Counted from the stretch's first letter, positions 33,212 to 41,760 are shown. The stretch is 48,311 nucleotides of DNA from Acidobacteriota bacterium (GCA_016185425.1 JACPNQ010000005.1:1-48311); one strand, 5' to 3'. Program-made: numbers and translations. The notes: generated from the letters alone by a model not told the origin.

Positions 33212-34821
33212 CCAATGCGGCGCTGGAGGTAAAGCCTCCGGGGGCAGCCGCCTTTCGCATCCCCCTGGAGCCGCTGCCATTCCGCATCGGCCGCGCGCCG
33301 GAAAATCATCTGGTCCTGCGCGACAACCGCGCTTCCCGCAGCCACGCCATCATCCGCCAGGAAGGCGGCGAGTTCCTGATCGAAGACGCCGGCTCCCGCA
33401 ACGGCATTGAGGTCAACGGCGTCAAGGAACAGTTCCGTATTCTGCGGCCCGGCGATGTGATCCGCTTCGGCGTCGACGAAAGTTACGAGCTCACTTTCGT
33501 CCTCGAGCCCGCCGTATCGGCAAAGACACAGGCGCACCACGGCGGCCTGCGCAAGCTGCGTTCCATGCTCGAAGTGGCGCGATCTCTACAGGGAGCGTTG
33601 TCGATTGACCAGGTGCTTGCCTCGGTGGTCGACGCCGCGCTCGACATCACCAACTGCGACCGCGGCTTCCTGCTCCTCAACGGCGAAGAAGGCCTGGAAA
33701 TGCGTATCGCGCGCGAGGCCGGCGGGCGGGCGCTGTCGGAGAATCTCGAGATCCCGGCGAGAGTACTCAACCAGGCGCTTCGCAGCCGGACGGACCTGTT
33801 GAGCATGAGTTTCGATCCCGGCGCTCCCGCGCTCGATTCCTCCGTGCAGCACCTTTCGCTGCGAAGCGTTGTCTGCGTGCCCCTGATCAAGGTGCGCGCG
33901 GGGGATATCTCGGAGACAGCGCTTGTCGGCTCGATCGCCGACACCATCGGCCTGCTTTATCTCGACTCGCGCCAGGTTCACGCCGAGCTCACCTCCACCA
34001 GCCGCGACCTGGTCCAATCGCTCGCCATCGAAGCGTCGTTCGTTTTGGAGAACGCGCGCCTGCTGGAGGAGGAGCGCAAGAAACAAAAGATGGAGCAGGA
34101 GCTGCGCATCGCCCAGGCGATACAGCAGGACCTGCTTCCGGAAGCCGAACAGTATCCGCAATCCGGTTGGCTGCTTGCCGCCGGCCTGTCGATTCCCAGC
34201 CGCCTGGTTGGCGGCGATTACCTGGACATTCTGCCGGCGGGCGATGGGCGCTACGACATCGTGATGGCCGACGTTTCCGGCAAAGGCGTCAGCTCCGCGC
34301 TCCTCGCCGGCCTTTTGCAGGGCGCTTTCGTCATGTCCACGGCCGAGCAGTTGCCGCCGTCCGTTGTGCTGGAGCGGCTCAACCGCTTTTTGCTGGGGCG
34401 CACAAATGGCTTGAAATACGCCACCATCTTCCTTGCCTCTATTTTTCGCGACGCGCCGATGCAATGGGCCAATGCCGGCCACTGCGCGCCACTGCTGGTT
34501 CGAACGTCCGGAGAGGTATTCGAGTTGTCGCCCACGGGCATGCCGGTCGGCATGCTGGACGTGGCCCATTGGCGGGACGCCGCGCTCGAGATGAAATCCG
34601 GAGATCTGCTCGTCATGTATACCGACGGCGTCTCCGAGGCGATGAATGAGGACCGGGAGATGTACGGCGTCGATCGGCTGGTGGCCCTGCTCCGCGCCAA
34701 TTTCCACCTGCCGGTCACGGAGCTGACCGCAACCGTCCGCGCCGACATCACCGTTTTCACCGGCGGCGCCATCCAGCGCGACGATTTGACGCTGCTCATA
34801 CTAAGGTTTCTGCCCGACTGA
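33208..34821 (+). CDS. FHA-GAF-SpoIIE serine/threonine phosphatase
   Basis: A 537-residue protein. Residues about 15-95 form an FHA domain (FRIGRAPENHLVLRDNRASR...SRNGIEVNG), binding phosphothreonine. Residues about 110-290 form a GAF domain. Residues about 320-535 form a PP2C/SpoIIE domain with ADVSGKGVSSALLAGLLQGA, GLKYATIFLASI, NAGHCAPLLV and MYTDGVSEAMNE, including the metal-binding Asps. It should dephosphorylate an anti-sigma-factor antagonist or similar, in response to phospho-signals. The start overlaps the Fur-like stop. A second FHA protein, the sigma54 activator at 38334, lies 3.5 kb away. Confidence 0.88.
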   Translation: MTNAALEVKPPGAAAFRIPLEPLPFRIGRAPENHLVLRDNRASRSHAIIRQEGGEFLIEDAGSRNGIEVNGVKEQFRILRPGDVIRFGVDESYELTFVLEPAVSAKTQAHHGGLRKLRSMLEVARSLQGALSIDQVLASVVDAALDITNCDRGFLLLNGEEGLEMRIAREAGGRALSENLEIPARVLNQALRSRTDLLSMSFDPGAPALDSSVQHLSLRSVVCVPLIKVRAGDISETALVGSIADTIGLLYLDSRQVHAELTSTSRDLVQSLAIEASFVLENARLLEEERKKQKMEQELRIAQAIQQDLLPEAEQYPQSGWLLAAGLSIPSRLVGGDYLDILPAGDGRYDIVMADVSGKGVSSALLAGLLQGAFVMSTAEQLPPSVVLERLNRFLLGRTNGLKYATIFLASIFRDAPMQWANAGHCAPLLVRTSGEVFELSPTGMPVGMLDVAHWRDAALEMKSGDLLVMYTDGVSEAMNEDREMYGVDRLVALLRANFHLPVTELTATVRADITVFTGGAIQRDDLTLLILRFLPD

Positions 34822-34852
34822 CATTCCGTGCATATCTCCTTACTATGCGGGT

Positions 34853-36040
34853 ATGCCCGGACTTGCGCTCCTATTCGCGGTGGCCGCGCTGACCGTCAAG
34901 CAAGATGGAGCTGAGTTGCGCGAGGGCTGTGAGCCGGGGGAGCCTGTCGTCGCGAAGATTGCCGCGGGTACTGCCGCAACCATTCGTTTCGCGATGAATG
35001 GCTGCTACGCCGTCGATGTCGTGCAGGATGGACGGGTGCTTACAGGATTTCTGGCGGGCGACAAGCTGGCCGGACTGGATACATGGGAAGCCGCACGCCG
35101 CGGCGCGCCGTCCGTCGAGCCGTCCGGTAATGCGGCCAACACGGCTCCTCGCCCTTCCGGCGGGACGCCACAAAACCCGGTGGAACTGCTCGCGCAAAAT
35201 CGGCCCGGTGAAGCGCTCGCCGCCGCCGAACGGATGCTGGTCACCGCGCCGAAGGATCCCCAGCTCCTCGCCTTCGCCGGGGTTGCCGCCTACCGCAACG
35301 ACATGGCGGCCCGCGCCGCCGGATATCTGAAGGACTCACTGGCGATCCGTCCGGACCCGGCCGTGCAGCGTCTGCTCGAACAGGTGGAGCGCGAAGTCAA
35401 CGCGGACCGCACAGGCGAACCGCTTCACAGCACCCGCTTCCTGTTTCGCTACGATCCGGCCGCGATGCCGCGCGAGACGGCGCGGGCACTGCTTGGCGTT
35501 CTGGAACAGGAGTTTTCGCGCATCTCGTTTGAGCTTGGCTGCCAGCCCGCGGAGCGGCTCGCGGTGATCGTGCAGACGAAAGACGCCTACCTGCGCGCTA
35601 CCGGCGCGGCCGAATGGAGCGGAGGGCAGTTCGATGGCCGCATCCGCGTCGCGCTACTGGAAGTGGACCCAGCCGGACCGAACATGCGCCGCGCACTGGC
35701 CCACGAACTCGTCCACGCCTGCGTGGCGGCTACCGGCAATTGGCCCGCCTGGCTGCACGAAGGGCTGGCGCAGAAGCTGAGCGGGGAGACGCTCAGCGAA
35801 CCGCGCAGGACGGCCATTCGCGCCGCGGCACAACAGGACGGCGTTCCGAAGCTGGCGAATCTTTCGCAAACCTGGTCCCGCATGAGCGCGGGCCACGCGG
35901 CGATGGCATACGCCACGTCGCTCTTTGCCGTCGAGCTTTATTATCAGCACTATGCCGCTTACGGCATCCGTAACCTGCTGCGAAATCCGGACCAGCTCGC
36001 TCGCGTCATGACGGAGCTCGATAGCCGGCTGCGCGAATAA
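34853..36040 (+). CDS. Exported peptidase-MA-like (HExxH) protein
   Basis: A 395-residue protein with a hydrophobic N-terminus (PGLALLFAVAALTV), a probable signal peptide. A TPR-like helical part occupies about 100-175 (NPVELLAQNRPGEALAAAER). The C-terminal half has LAHELVHACV (His284, Glu285, His288) followed by WLHEGLAQ, where Glu is the likely third zinc ligand; this is the gluzincin/peptidase MA arrangement. Substrate unknown. It is downstream of the FHA-phosphatase by 31 bp on the same strand, and its 3' end faces the YbaK gene across a terminator-like repeat. Confidence 0.75.
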   Translation: MPGLALLFAVAALTVKQDGAELREGCEPGEPVVAKIAAGTAATIRFAMNGCYAVDVVQDGRVLTGFLAGDKLAGLDTWEAARRGAPSVEPSGNAANTAPRPSGGTPQNPVELLAQNRPGEALAAAERMLVTAPKDPQLLAFAGVAAYRNDMAARAAGYLKDSLAIRPDPAVQRLLEQVEREVNADRTGEPLHSTRFLFRYDPAAMPRETARALLGVLEQEFSRISFELGCQPAERLAVIVQTKDAYLRATGAAEWSGGQFDGRIRVALLEVDPAGPNMRRALAHELVHACVAATGNWPAWLHEGLAQKLSGETLSEPRRTAIRAAAQQDGVPKLANLSQTWSRMSAGHAAMAYATSLFAVELYYQHYAAYGIRNLLRNPDQLARVMTELDSRLRE

Positions 36041-36081
36041 ATTTGTCACGATCGGCGCGCGTTCCTCGCTAATACGGGCAA

Positions 36082-36134
36082 GGGCCCGGCCAGAGGCGCC
36101 CAAATATAGGGTGTCTCCCTTGGCGGCCGGGCCC
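36082..36134. terminator. Bidirectional terminator-like inverted repeat
   Basis: GGGCCCGGCC (36082-36091) is repeated inverted as GGCCGGGCCC (36125-36134), a perfect 10-bp stem with a 33-bp interior that contains a smaller GGG/CCC stem. It lies between two convergent genes ending at 36040 and 36144. No long T-run follows either arm, so Rho-independent action is unproven. Confidence 0.5.
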
Positions 36135-36143
36135 GCAAGAGAA

Positions 36144-36623
36144 CTAGAAGCGGGCTATCTCCCCGCACGTCCCGTTAACTGCCCGCAGATAGTCCGCGGG
36201 CGCCAATAGCAACTGCACCCCGCGCTGCCCCGCCGACACGGAAATCACGTCCCATAGCTCTACGGTGAAATCCACGAAGACGGGAAACTCCTTTTTCGCG
36301 CCCAACACTGTTACGCCGCCGCGAATATACCCCGTTAAAGGCGTCACCTCTTTCAGCGGAACCATCTCTACCTTCCGGTCCGCCGTCATCCTGGCAATCG
36401 CCTTGAAATCCAGCTCCGCATTCCCGGGAATCACCACGAACGCGCACCCATTCCGGTCTCCGCGCACCAACAGCGTTTTAAAAACCTGTTCCGGAGGCAG
36501 CCCCACCTTCCCGGCTACCGTCACCGCGTCCAAATGCTCTTCGTCGACTTCGTACTCACGCACCTGGAAGGGGATTTGCATCCCCTCCAGGATTCGCATT
36601 GCATTGGTCTTCGTCAGGGCCAA
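36144..36623 (-). CDS. ybaK: YbaK/EbsC-family Cys-tRNA(Pro) deacylase
   Basis: A 159-residue protein starting MALTKTNAMRILEGMQIPFQ. It has the INS/YbaK domain: VAGKVGLPPEQVFKTLLV, AFVVIPGNAELDFKAIA, GGVTVLGAKKEFPVFVD. It removes mischarged cysteine from tRNA(Pro) and is cytosolic. It begins 22 bp after the stop of the exported protein at 36646, on the same strand, so it could be transcribed with it, though functions are unrelated. Confidence 0.88.
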   Translation of the reverse strand: MALTKTNAMRILEGMQIPFQVREYEVDEEHLDAVTVAGKVGLPPEQVFKTLLVRGDRNGCAFVVIPGNAELDFKAIARMTADRKVEMVPLKEVTPLTGYIRGGVTVLGAKKEFPVFVDFTVELWDVISVSAGQRGVQLLLAPADYLRAVNGTCGEIARF

Positions 36624-36645
36624 GTTTCGAGTGTAGCGCCCGGCG

Positions 36646-37065
36646 CTAACGCCTTGCGACGTAGATGAGTTCCGCGGGCGCCGTGATGATTTCGGGGCGG
36701 CTGGTGAGCGCGATCTCCTTCACCTTTCGCGACTGCGCGACGCCCAGGACGGTGCCGGCGCGGCCGTCGGTCACCGACGCCAATACATACAGGTCGCCGT
36801 GCCGGTGGAACGTGAGCAGTGTCGTGCCTATGGGGCTTGCGCCCGAGCCCGCCGTGACGATCATGACACTCTTGCGGGACGCGACGTCCCGGATCGTGAG
36901 TATCGGCGCATGCCCGGTGCGGACGACTTCATACTTCCCGGCGGCCATCGCCACTCCATTCACATCGAATGGGAACCAGATGTTCGCTGAGATCTTCTTT
37001 GTGGCATCTTCCGCGGCCAGGCTTATCGTGGCGGCGGCAGTCAGAAACAGCAGTTTGCAGGTCAT
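36646..37065 (-). CDS. Small exported protein, paralog A of a three-member cluster
   Basis: A 139-residue protein with a signal peptide (MTCKLLFLTAAATISLAA). The mature part has NIWFPFDVNGVAMAAGKYEV, shared in pattern with paralog C ([20 protein letters not shown]) and paralog B (NVPFAFDFQGVTLAAGTYKV), and it ends ELIYVARR. All three end in an aromatic/hydrophobic stretch plus A(A)R. Predicted beta-rich; function unknown. Ribosome site CAAGGAGAGATTCCC. It has its own sigma54-type promoter at 37092-37108. Confidence 0.72.
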   Translation of the reverse strand: MTCKLLFLTAAATISLAAEDATKKISANIWFPFDVNGVAMAAGKYEVVRTGHAPILTIRDVASRKSVMIVTAGSGASPIGTTLLTFHRHGDLYVLASVTDGRAGTVLGVAQSRKVKEIALTSRPEIITAPAELIYVARR

Positions 37066-37091
37066 GGGAATCTCTCCTTGCCCTTAGCAAT

Positions 37092-37108
37092 GGCAACTGC
37101 CTCGCCAA
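37092..37108 (-). promoter_or_regulatory. Sigma54-type promoter of paralog A
   Basis: On the minus strand TTGGCGAGGCAGTTGCC has GG and GC exactly 10 bases apart (-24/-12), matching TGGC-N8-TTGC. The -12 GC is 28 bp before the ATG at 37065. Its layout is the same as the promoter at 38165-38181. Confidence 0.65.
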
Positions 37109-37180
37109 CTCCGGGGAGAATCGTAAGTAACTAACAACAAAGGCGTTATTGCGCGCCTATCGCGCGGCTGCGAGTGAATC

Positions 37181-37230
37181 CTCACCGATCGGATAGACTT
37201 ACCCCACGTTGCCGCTATCCGATCGGATAG
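37181..37230. promoter_or_regulatory. Tandem dyad sites upstream of paralog A (enhancer sites)
   Basis: CTATCCGATCGGATAG at 37215-37230 is a perfect 16-bp palindrome. CTCACCGATCGGATAG at 37181-37196 matches it at 14 of 16 positions. Their starts are 34 bp apart. The nearer site is 75 bp upstream of the -24 GG. They resemble upstream activator sites of bacterial enhancer-binding proteins; the likely binder is the adjacent activator at 38334. Confidence 0.6.
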
Positions 37231-37255
37231 TTGGTTATTTGGATGTCTGCGCGCG

Positions 37256-37293
37256 CAAAAGCGCCGGAGAGGGGTTCGCGCCCCTCTCCGGCG
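37256..37293 (-). terminator. Rho-independent terminator of paralogs C-B
   Basis: CGCCGGAGAGGGG (37262-37274) pairs perfectly with 37281-37293: a 13-bp stem with a 6-base loop. On the minus strand the stem is followed by TTTT (complement of 37257-37260). It lies 36 bp downstream of the stop of paralog B and just before the enhancer sites of paralog A, insulating the two units. Confidence 0.75.
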
Positions 37294-37328
37294 TCGCATC
37301 GCAACGTTCGTCCAGTGAGTAAAACGGC

Positions 37329-37727
37329 CTACCGCGCCGCGATGTACAGCTTTTCGACCGGCTGCAACTTCGCCGACTCAACCTGCTTGCGGGTACGCGG
37401 CACATTGAGTCCGCGGCCGGCCGCATGATCGACGACCGAGCGGAAGTAGTACGTCCCGCCGGCCTTCTCGAACACAAGCGCGTTCGTTCCTCCGGGCTTG
37501 TCGTCACTCGACATGACCAGCGCCCGCACGGAGCGGCCAGTGTCTTCATTCCGCAAGACCAGGACGCTGGGGACCGATCCACGGCATACTTTGTAAGTTC
37601 CGGCGGCCAACGTCACGCCCTGAAAGTCGAATGCAAATGGCACGTTGGCAACCATCCCGGTTTGGAGCGTCTGCGCCGGCAATCCGCACAGCGACGCCAT
37701 CAGTAGAAGGACCGATTTGCAGTTCAT
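37329..37727 (-). CDS. Small exported protein, paralog B
   Basis: A 132-residue protein with a signal peptide (MNCKSVLLLMASLCGLPAQ). Same layout as paralogs A and C: NVPFAFDFQGVTLAAGTYKV after the signal, a middle KTYYF-like strand (GGTYYFRSVVDHAAG), and the ending EKLYIAAR. It starts 15 bp after paralog C on the same strand and has no promoter of its own, so it is expressed from the sigma54 promoter at 38165. Function unknown; its two Cys residues in the mature part are not conserved in the others. Confidence 0.7.
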   Translation of the reverse strand: MNCKSVLLLMASLCGLPAQTLQTGMVANVPFAFDFQGVTLAAGTYKVCRGSVPSVLVLRNEDTGRSVRALVMSSDDKPGGTNALVFEKAGGTYYFRSVVDHAAGRGLNVPRTRKQVESAKLQPVEKLYIAAR

Positions 37728-37742
37728 GGCGGTGCCTCCCTG

Positions 37743-38138
37743 TTAGCGAGCCGCCAGGACGACGACTTCCGGCTTCGCCGCGGAAATGAGCTCTTTGCTC
37801 CGCCGCGACTGCGGCACCTCGTGCACCATCCCTGAAGCGCGTTCGGTGACCGACTTCAGAAAGTAGCGGGTGCCGATCACATCGAAGGTGAGCTTGGCCG
37901 GCCCATACTTGTCGTAGGCGGCCGGCGTTGCGAGCACCATAATGCGTTTCGACGTTTTGGGGTTGGAGATGGTGATGAGTTTCGGGTTCTCACTGCGGCT
38001 GACATGGTAGTTCCCGGCCGGAAGCGACACGCCATTCACTTCGAACGGGAACCAGATGTTGGCCGAAACTTTGTTGGCACTTTGCGCTGTCAGGCTCAAT
38101 GTAGCAGCTGCGAGGAGGATGGGCAGTTTGTTGTTCAT
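37743..38138 (-). CDS. Small exported protein, paralog C
   Basis: A 131-residue protein starting [19 protein letters not shown] (signal peptide). Mature part: [40 protein letters not shown], and the ending PEVVVLAAR. The ATG at 38138 is preferred over 38165 because AAGGAGTCACTTCC precedes it and the longer frame reaches into the sigma54 promoter. It is the first gene of the C-B operon. Function unknown, probably a periplasmic or surface beta-sandwich. Confidence 0.72.
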   Translation of the reverse strand: MNNKLPILLAAATLSLTAQSANKVSANIWFPFEVNGVSLPAGNYHVSRSENPKLITISNPKTSKRIMVLATPAAYDKYGPAKLTFDVIGTRYFLKSVTERASGMVHEVPQSRRSKELISAAKPEVVVLAAR

Positions 38139-38164
38139 GGAAGTGACTCCTTGCCCCCTCTTCA

Positions 38165-38181
38165 CGCAATGTCCTTACCAA
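38165..38181 (-). promoter_or_regulatory. Sigma54-type promoter of paralogs C-B
   Basis: On the minus strand TTGGTAAGGACATTGCG has GG and GC exactly 10 bases apart. The GC is 28 bp before the ATG at 38138, the same distance as in the paralog A promoter. The -24 element (TGGT) is slightly off the consensus TGGC. Confidence 0.6.
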
Positions 38182-38253
38182 ACCTCGCAATCGACGAAAT
38201 CATTGAAAAATCTCGCACTTTTGGCCCGCGGGGCCGCAGCTCCACGGGCGACA

Positions 38254-38301
38254 CTCACCAACCGGATAGAATTCCCCCGATCGCCCTATCCGTTCAGATA
38301 G
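38254..38301. promoter_or_regulatory. Tandem dyad sites between paralog C and the sigma54 activator
   Basis: CTCACCAACCGGATAG (38254-38269) and CTATCCGTTCAGATAG (38286-38301) each match the corresponding site upstream of paralog A at 14 of 16 positions. Their starts are 32 bp apart. The nearer one is 75 bp from the -24 GG, the same as in the other copy. They also lie just before the activator gene (GTG 38334), so they may mediate autoregulation. Confidence 0.6.
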
Positions 38302-38333
38302 CCTTCGCAACGCTATGCTATTCTCGGCTTGGC

Positions 38334-40118
38334 GTGGATGACACTTCCGCCAGTCTGATTTGCGTGGCAGGCCCTCTCGTGGGACGAGCGATTCCCGTCC
38401 CGGCGGACGGAGTCGTATTAGGCCGCGATAGCACGTGCAACGTGCCAATACACGACAGCGCGATCTCCCGGCGCCACGCGGCGGTGCTCCCATCGGGTAG
38501 CGGAACGCTCCTTCTCCGCGATCTCGATAGCCGCAACGGCACCTTCTTAAACGCCGTCCCCGTGCGCGAGTGCGTACTGACGCCCGGCGATGAGATCTCC
38601 CTCGGCAAGTCCGTATTCATATATCAATCCACGGACGCGACCGCCGATAAAGAACCCACCAGCGACCGCACCATCGCCCCCTCCAGCCAGATGCGCTGGC
38701 TGAGCCGCTCGGACCGCGAGAAGGAAGAAGCGCGCGGGCGCACGGCACGCGAGTTGGAGGCGCTGCTCGCTATCAGCAAGGCTCTGCAGGGAGAACGTGG
38801 CATCGAACCGGTCGCCCGGCGGCTCCTGCTCGCCATGCGCGATTCCATGCCGCTCGAATCCGCCGCGATCCTTCTCTTTTTCGACGGTCTTACCGAACCG
38901 CCATGGTCGCTCGCGCTTGAGGGCGATCCTCCGCTGTTTGAAACCGCGCTGCTCGAAGAAGTCATCGGCGCCGAAAGGGCCGCGGCGTGGGACCGGCTCC
39001 TGGCGGCACCGATTATCGGCTCTTCGAAGGCGTTCGGCGTGCTCTGGGCGGAAGGCGCGTCCTTCGATGCCGATCATCTCCGTCTGGCGGGCGCGGCCGG
39101 AGCGATCGGCGGGCTTGCGCTCGAAGCCGCCCGCCGTTTCGAGGAGGCTGAGCAGGAAAATCGGCGGCTCCGCCAGCAACTCATCGCACGGCACGACATG
39201 GTGGGCGACAGCACGCCGATGCAGGCTGTCTACCGCTTCATCGCCCGCGTCGCCGCGCTCCCGTCGACCGTTCTAATCCTTGGCGAAAGCGGCACCGGCA
39301 AGGAACTGGTCGCACAAGCCATCCATCGCAACAGCACCCGGGCGGATAAACCCTTCGTCGCTATCAATTGCGCGTCGCTATCGGAAAACCTCCTCGAGAG
39401 TGAGCTCTTCGGCCATGAAAAGGGCGCGTTCACCGGCGCCGTGGCGCAGAAGCGCGGCAAGCTCGAGGTCGCCAACGGCGGCACTGTCTTTCTCGACGAG
39501 CTTGGCGAGATGCCGATGCCCACACAAGCCAAGGTTCTCCGCGTACTGCAGCAGCGCGAAATGGAGCGGCTCGGCGGCACGCGCACAATCCCGCTCGACA
39601 TCCGGATCATCGCCGCCACGAATGCCGACCTCTCGCAAGCAGTCAGGGATCGCCGCTTCCGCGAGGATCTTTACTACCGCATCAACGTCGTAAGCATAGA
39701 GATGCCTCCGCTTCGCAAACGCCTTGCCGATGTGCCGCTGCTCGCCGCGTACTTCGTCTCCCGGTATGCCCGGCAAATGGGCCGGCGCACGGACGGTGTT
39801 TCGCCGGAGGTCAAGGCGCGCCTGCTCCACTACGATTGGCCGGGCAACGTCCGGGAATTGCAGAACGCCATGGAGCGCGCCGTCGTGATGGGCGTGTCGG
39901 AACACGTGCTGCCCGAGGACCTTCCCGAAGCTCTGCTCGAGCGCACAACGCCCGGCGCCCCGCATTCGGGGTATCACGAAGCGTTGCAGGAAAAGAAGAA
40001 ACAGTTGATTCTCGAGGCGCTTGCCGCCGCCGATGGCAGTGTCACCGCGGCCGCCGCCAGCCTCGGACTCCATCCCAACTACTTACACCGCCTGATGAGT
40101 AACCTGGAGTTACGATGA
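38334..40118 (+). CDS. Sigma54-dependent activator with FHA and GAF input domains
   Basis: A 594-residue protein from GTG 38334. Residues about 10-90 form an FHA domain ([20 protein letters not shown]...SRNGTFLN). Residues about 130-275 are a GAF domain. The AAA+ domain has Walker A GESGTGKE (from 317), the sigma54-contacting loop GAFTGA (364-369), Walker [13 protein letters not shown] and [11 protein letters not shown]. The C-terminus has a Fis-type helix-turn-helix ([17 protein letters not shown]). It lacks a receiver domain, so its signal is likely phosphothreonine from a Ser/Thr kinase. An upstream frame to 38004 overlaps the divergent gene and its promoter, so the later start is preferred; no clear ribosome site supports it. 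The TPR gene starts in its stop codon (ATGA). Confidence 0.88.
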   Translation: MDDTSASLICVAGPLVGRAIPVPADGVVLGRDSTCNVPIHDSAISRRHAAVLPSGSGTLLLRDLDSRNGTFLNAVPVRECVLTPGDEISLGKSVFIYQSTDATADKEPTSDRTIAPSSQMRWLSRSDREKEEARGRTARELEALLAISKALQGERGIEPVARRLLLAMRDSMPLESAAILLFFDGLTEPPWSLALEGDPPLFETALLEEVIGAERAAAWDRLLAAPIIGSSKAFGVLWAEGASFDADHLRLAGAAGAIGGLALEAARRFEEAEQENRRLRQQLIARHDMVGDSTPMQAVYRFIARVAALPSTVLILGESGTGKELVAQAIHRNSTRADKPFVAINCASLSENLLESELFGHEKGAFTGAVAQKRGKLEVANGGTVFLDELGEMPMPTQAKVLRVLQQREMERLGGTRTIPLDIRIIAATNADLSQAVRDRRFREDLYYRINVVSIEMPPLRKRLADVPLLAAYFVSRYARQMGRRTDGVSPEVKARLLHYDWPGNVRELQNAMERAVVMGVSEHVLPEDLPEALLERTTPGAPHSGYHEALQEKKKQLILEALAAADGSVTAAAASLGLHPNYLHRLMSNLELR

Positions 40119-40708
40119 TACAGCCGCTATTGGTGTTGTTCTTATTCGCCCAAGCCCCGTATGATTACCAGCGCCAAGGCGAGAACGCCTTCCGCGAGGG
40201 CAGGTTCGCCGAATCCGTCGCCGCGTTCGACAAGGTCATCGCGCTACTCCCCGAACAGGCCCCGCAGCATTGGCAGCGCGGCATCTCGCTCTATTATGCC
40301 GGCCGTTTCGCCGACTGCAAAGCGCAATTCGAGCTTCACCGCACCGTCAACCCGGAGGACTTCGAAAACGCCGCCTGGCACATGCTCTGCGCGGTGCGTG
40401 TGGATGGGTTTAAGGAAGCGCAGAAGAAGCTGATCCCGATTCGCGAAGACGGGCGTGTGCCGATGCGCGAGCTCCACGCGTTGTGGAAGGGGGACGGCAC
40501 GATCGACCGTGTGCTGAAGGCGGCGGGTAACTCGAAGAGCGCGGTATTCTACGCCAATCTCTATTTAGCGCTGTTCGAGGAGGCGCGCGGTAATCGGGAG
40601 GCCGTCATACCCTACGCCAAGCGCGCCAACGACCTCGCGCCCTCCGATTACATGGGCGATGTGGCCCGCGTCCACTTCCAGACGCTGAAAGCTCCCGCCA
40701 GGCGCTAA
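40115..40708 (+). CDS. TPR-repeat protein
   Basis: A 197-residue protein with a short hydrophobic N-terminus ([15 protein letters not shown]), perhaps a signal peptide. It contains two to three TPR-like units: [40 protein letters not shown], and a later [20 protein letters not shown]. It overlaps the activator stop by 4 bp and is probably part of its operon; a role as partner of the activator or the secreted proteins is possible but unproven. The final 49 codons are duplicated in decayed form at 41614-41760. Confidence 0.75.
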   Translation: MIQPLLVLFLFAQAPYDYQRQGENAFREGRFAESVAAFDKVIALLPEQAPQHWQRGISLYYAGRFADCKAQFELHRTVNPEDFENAAWHMLCAVRVDGFKEAQKKLIPIREDGRVPMRELHALWKGDGTIDRVLKAAGNSKSAVFYANLYLALFEEARGNREAVIPYAKRANDLAPSDYMGDVARVHFQTLKAPARR

Positions 40709-40837
40709 ACAGCCCGCATCATTTTGGCGCGGACATCCTGGGCTCGGTTGTAGCGATTCTGCCGCCAGGCGCGAGCTGGTCCGGAGCGGGCGATAATCAC
40801 AGGCTCTGGCATTGCCAGGTACGCCACAATTTGTGGC

Positions 40838-40865
40838 TTGACAGGAACGCTCCGAGGATTAACAT
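40838..40865 (+). promoter_or_regulatory. Possible sigma70 promoter for the secreted protein at 40991
   Basis: TTGACA (40838-40843), 16-bp spacer, TAACAT (40860-40865), about 125 bp before the gene start. The gap 40709-40990 has no gene. An untranslated leader of this length is possible; no structured RNA was recognised. Confidence 0.35.
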
Positions 40866-40990
40866 GTAGGAGGCAAAGAGTCCCGGCTTGGTGGCAAATT
40901 TAGCGGCTTAGAAGGCAGTGGCAGCAACCGGAGGGTGCCCTCCTTCGCTACATATCACCTAAAAAGACCCGAACAGAAAGAAGCTTCCGT

Positions 40991-41602
40991 ATGTCTACGT
41001 CTAGACTTAAGCTTGTGTTGGTCATTGCAGTAGCCGCGATGGGCGCGGCGTTATGGCTCGGGACAGCCGGTGTCCAAGCGGCAGGTTCCGACCACGTGTC
41101 GTGGGACATCATTAACCTCAGCTTTGGCCCTCCCGTCGTCTTTAGCGCAGGCGGGTCCGCCTTCGCGACGGCCGCGAATCCGAATACTCTGAGGATCAAG
41201 CTCACCGGTGCCGGTACCTTCGTAGCTCCGGCGAGCGGCGGCCATTCCAATGCGGCAACCGGCGGTGGGACCTGGGAAACCTTCAATGGCGCAATATCGA
41301 CAGGATCGGGGAGTTATTGGGTAACCGGGCTAACCACCTGGCAATTTGCGAATTTCCAGGCCGCCGGGATTATTGATTCTATTGGACCAGTCGGGACCGC
41401 TGCCAATGGCAGTGCCATTCTTCGCATCCACTATTCCGACGGAAGCGAGGGTGTATTGGGCATCGGATGCCATGGGCCTGGCGCCCCGGCCGGGATCGTC
41501 GAGGGTGTGATAGCGACGAAGGATGTCGTAACCTACTGGAACGCAAATCCTCCTCTTCCAGGTGTCAATTTGAACCGTACCGTGTTCCACATATTGAAAT
41601 AG
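40991..41602 (+). CDS. Secreted protein of unknown function
   Basis: A 203-residue protein with a clear signal peptide (MSTSRLKLVLVIAVAAMGAA...GVQAAG). The mature part is Gly/Ala/Thr-rich and beta-like (HVSWDIINLSFGPPVVFSAG, GSYWVTGLTTWQFANF) with a single GIGCHGPGAPAG near the end. I do not recognise a domain. GC and codon use look somewhat less extreme than its neighbours. It lies between the TPR gene and a duplicate of that gene's tail, which suggests it arrived by insertion or recombination. Confidence 0.7.
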   Translation: MSTSRLKLVLVIAVAAMGAALWLGTAGVQAAGSDHVSWDIINLSFGPPVVFSAGGSAFATAANPNTLRIKLTGAGTFVAPASGGHSNAATGGGTWETFNGAISTGSGSYWVTGLTTWQFANFQAAGIIDSIGPVGTAANGSAILRIHYSDGSEGVLGIGCHGPGAPAGIVEGVIATKDVVTYWNANPPLPGVNLNRTVFHILK

Positions 41603-41613
41603 CCGACTGGCAT

Positions 41614-41760
41614 TTGGTGCTGCCCGAAGCGGTGCGCGGCAACCGGGAAGCCGTCATGCCCCACGCCAAGGACGCCAACAATCTCGCCCCCGCTGACTTC
41701 CATGAGCGAAGTGGCGCGCGTTCACTTCCAGACGCTGCAGGTTTCCCCGCCAGGCGCTAG
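41614..41760 (+). pseudogene. Duplicated, decayed 3' end of the TPR gene
   Basis: The frame LVLPEAVRGNREAVMPHAKD...NLAPADF matches [20 protein letters not shown]...DLAPSDY at the end of the TPR gene. After ADF a frameshift occurs, but the DNA match continues (GCGCGCGTTCACTTCCAGAC) to the same final CGCTAG/CGCTAA. Only the last 49 codons exist. Its stop shares the palindrome CTAG with the convergent gene at 41757. Confidence 0.7.

Noticed and set aside
33586..34707. 373-residue minus-strand open frame
   Set aside because: Antisense to the FHA-GAF-SpoIIE phosphatase; composition is His/Gln/Arg-rich without domains.
38004..38333. N-terminal extension of the sigma54 activator frame
   Set aside because: It overlaps the divergent paralog C, its ribosome site, promoter and dyads, and the extra residues lack protein-like composition.
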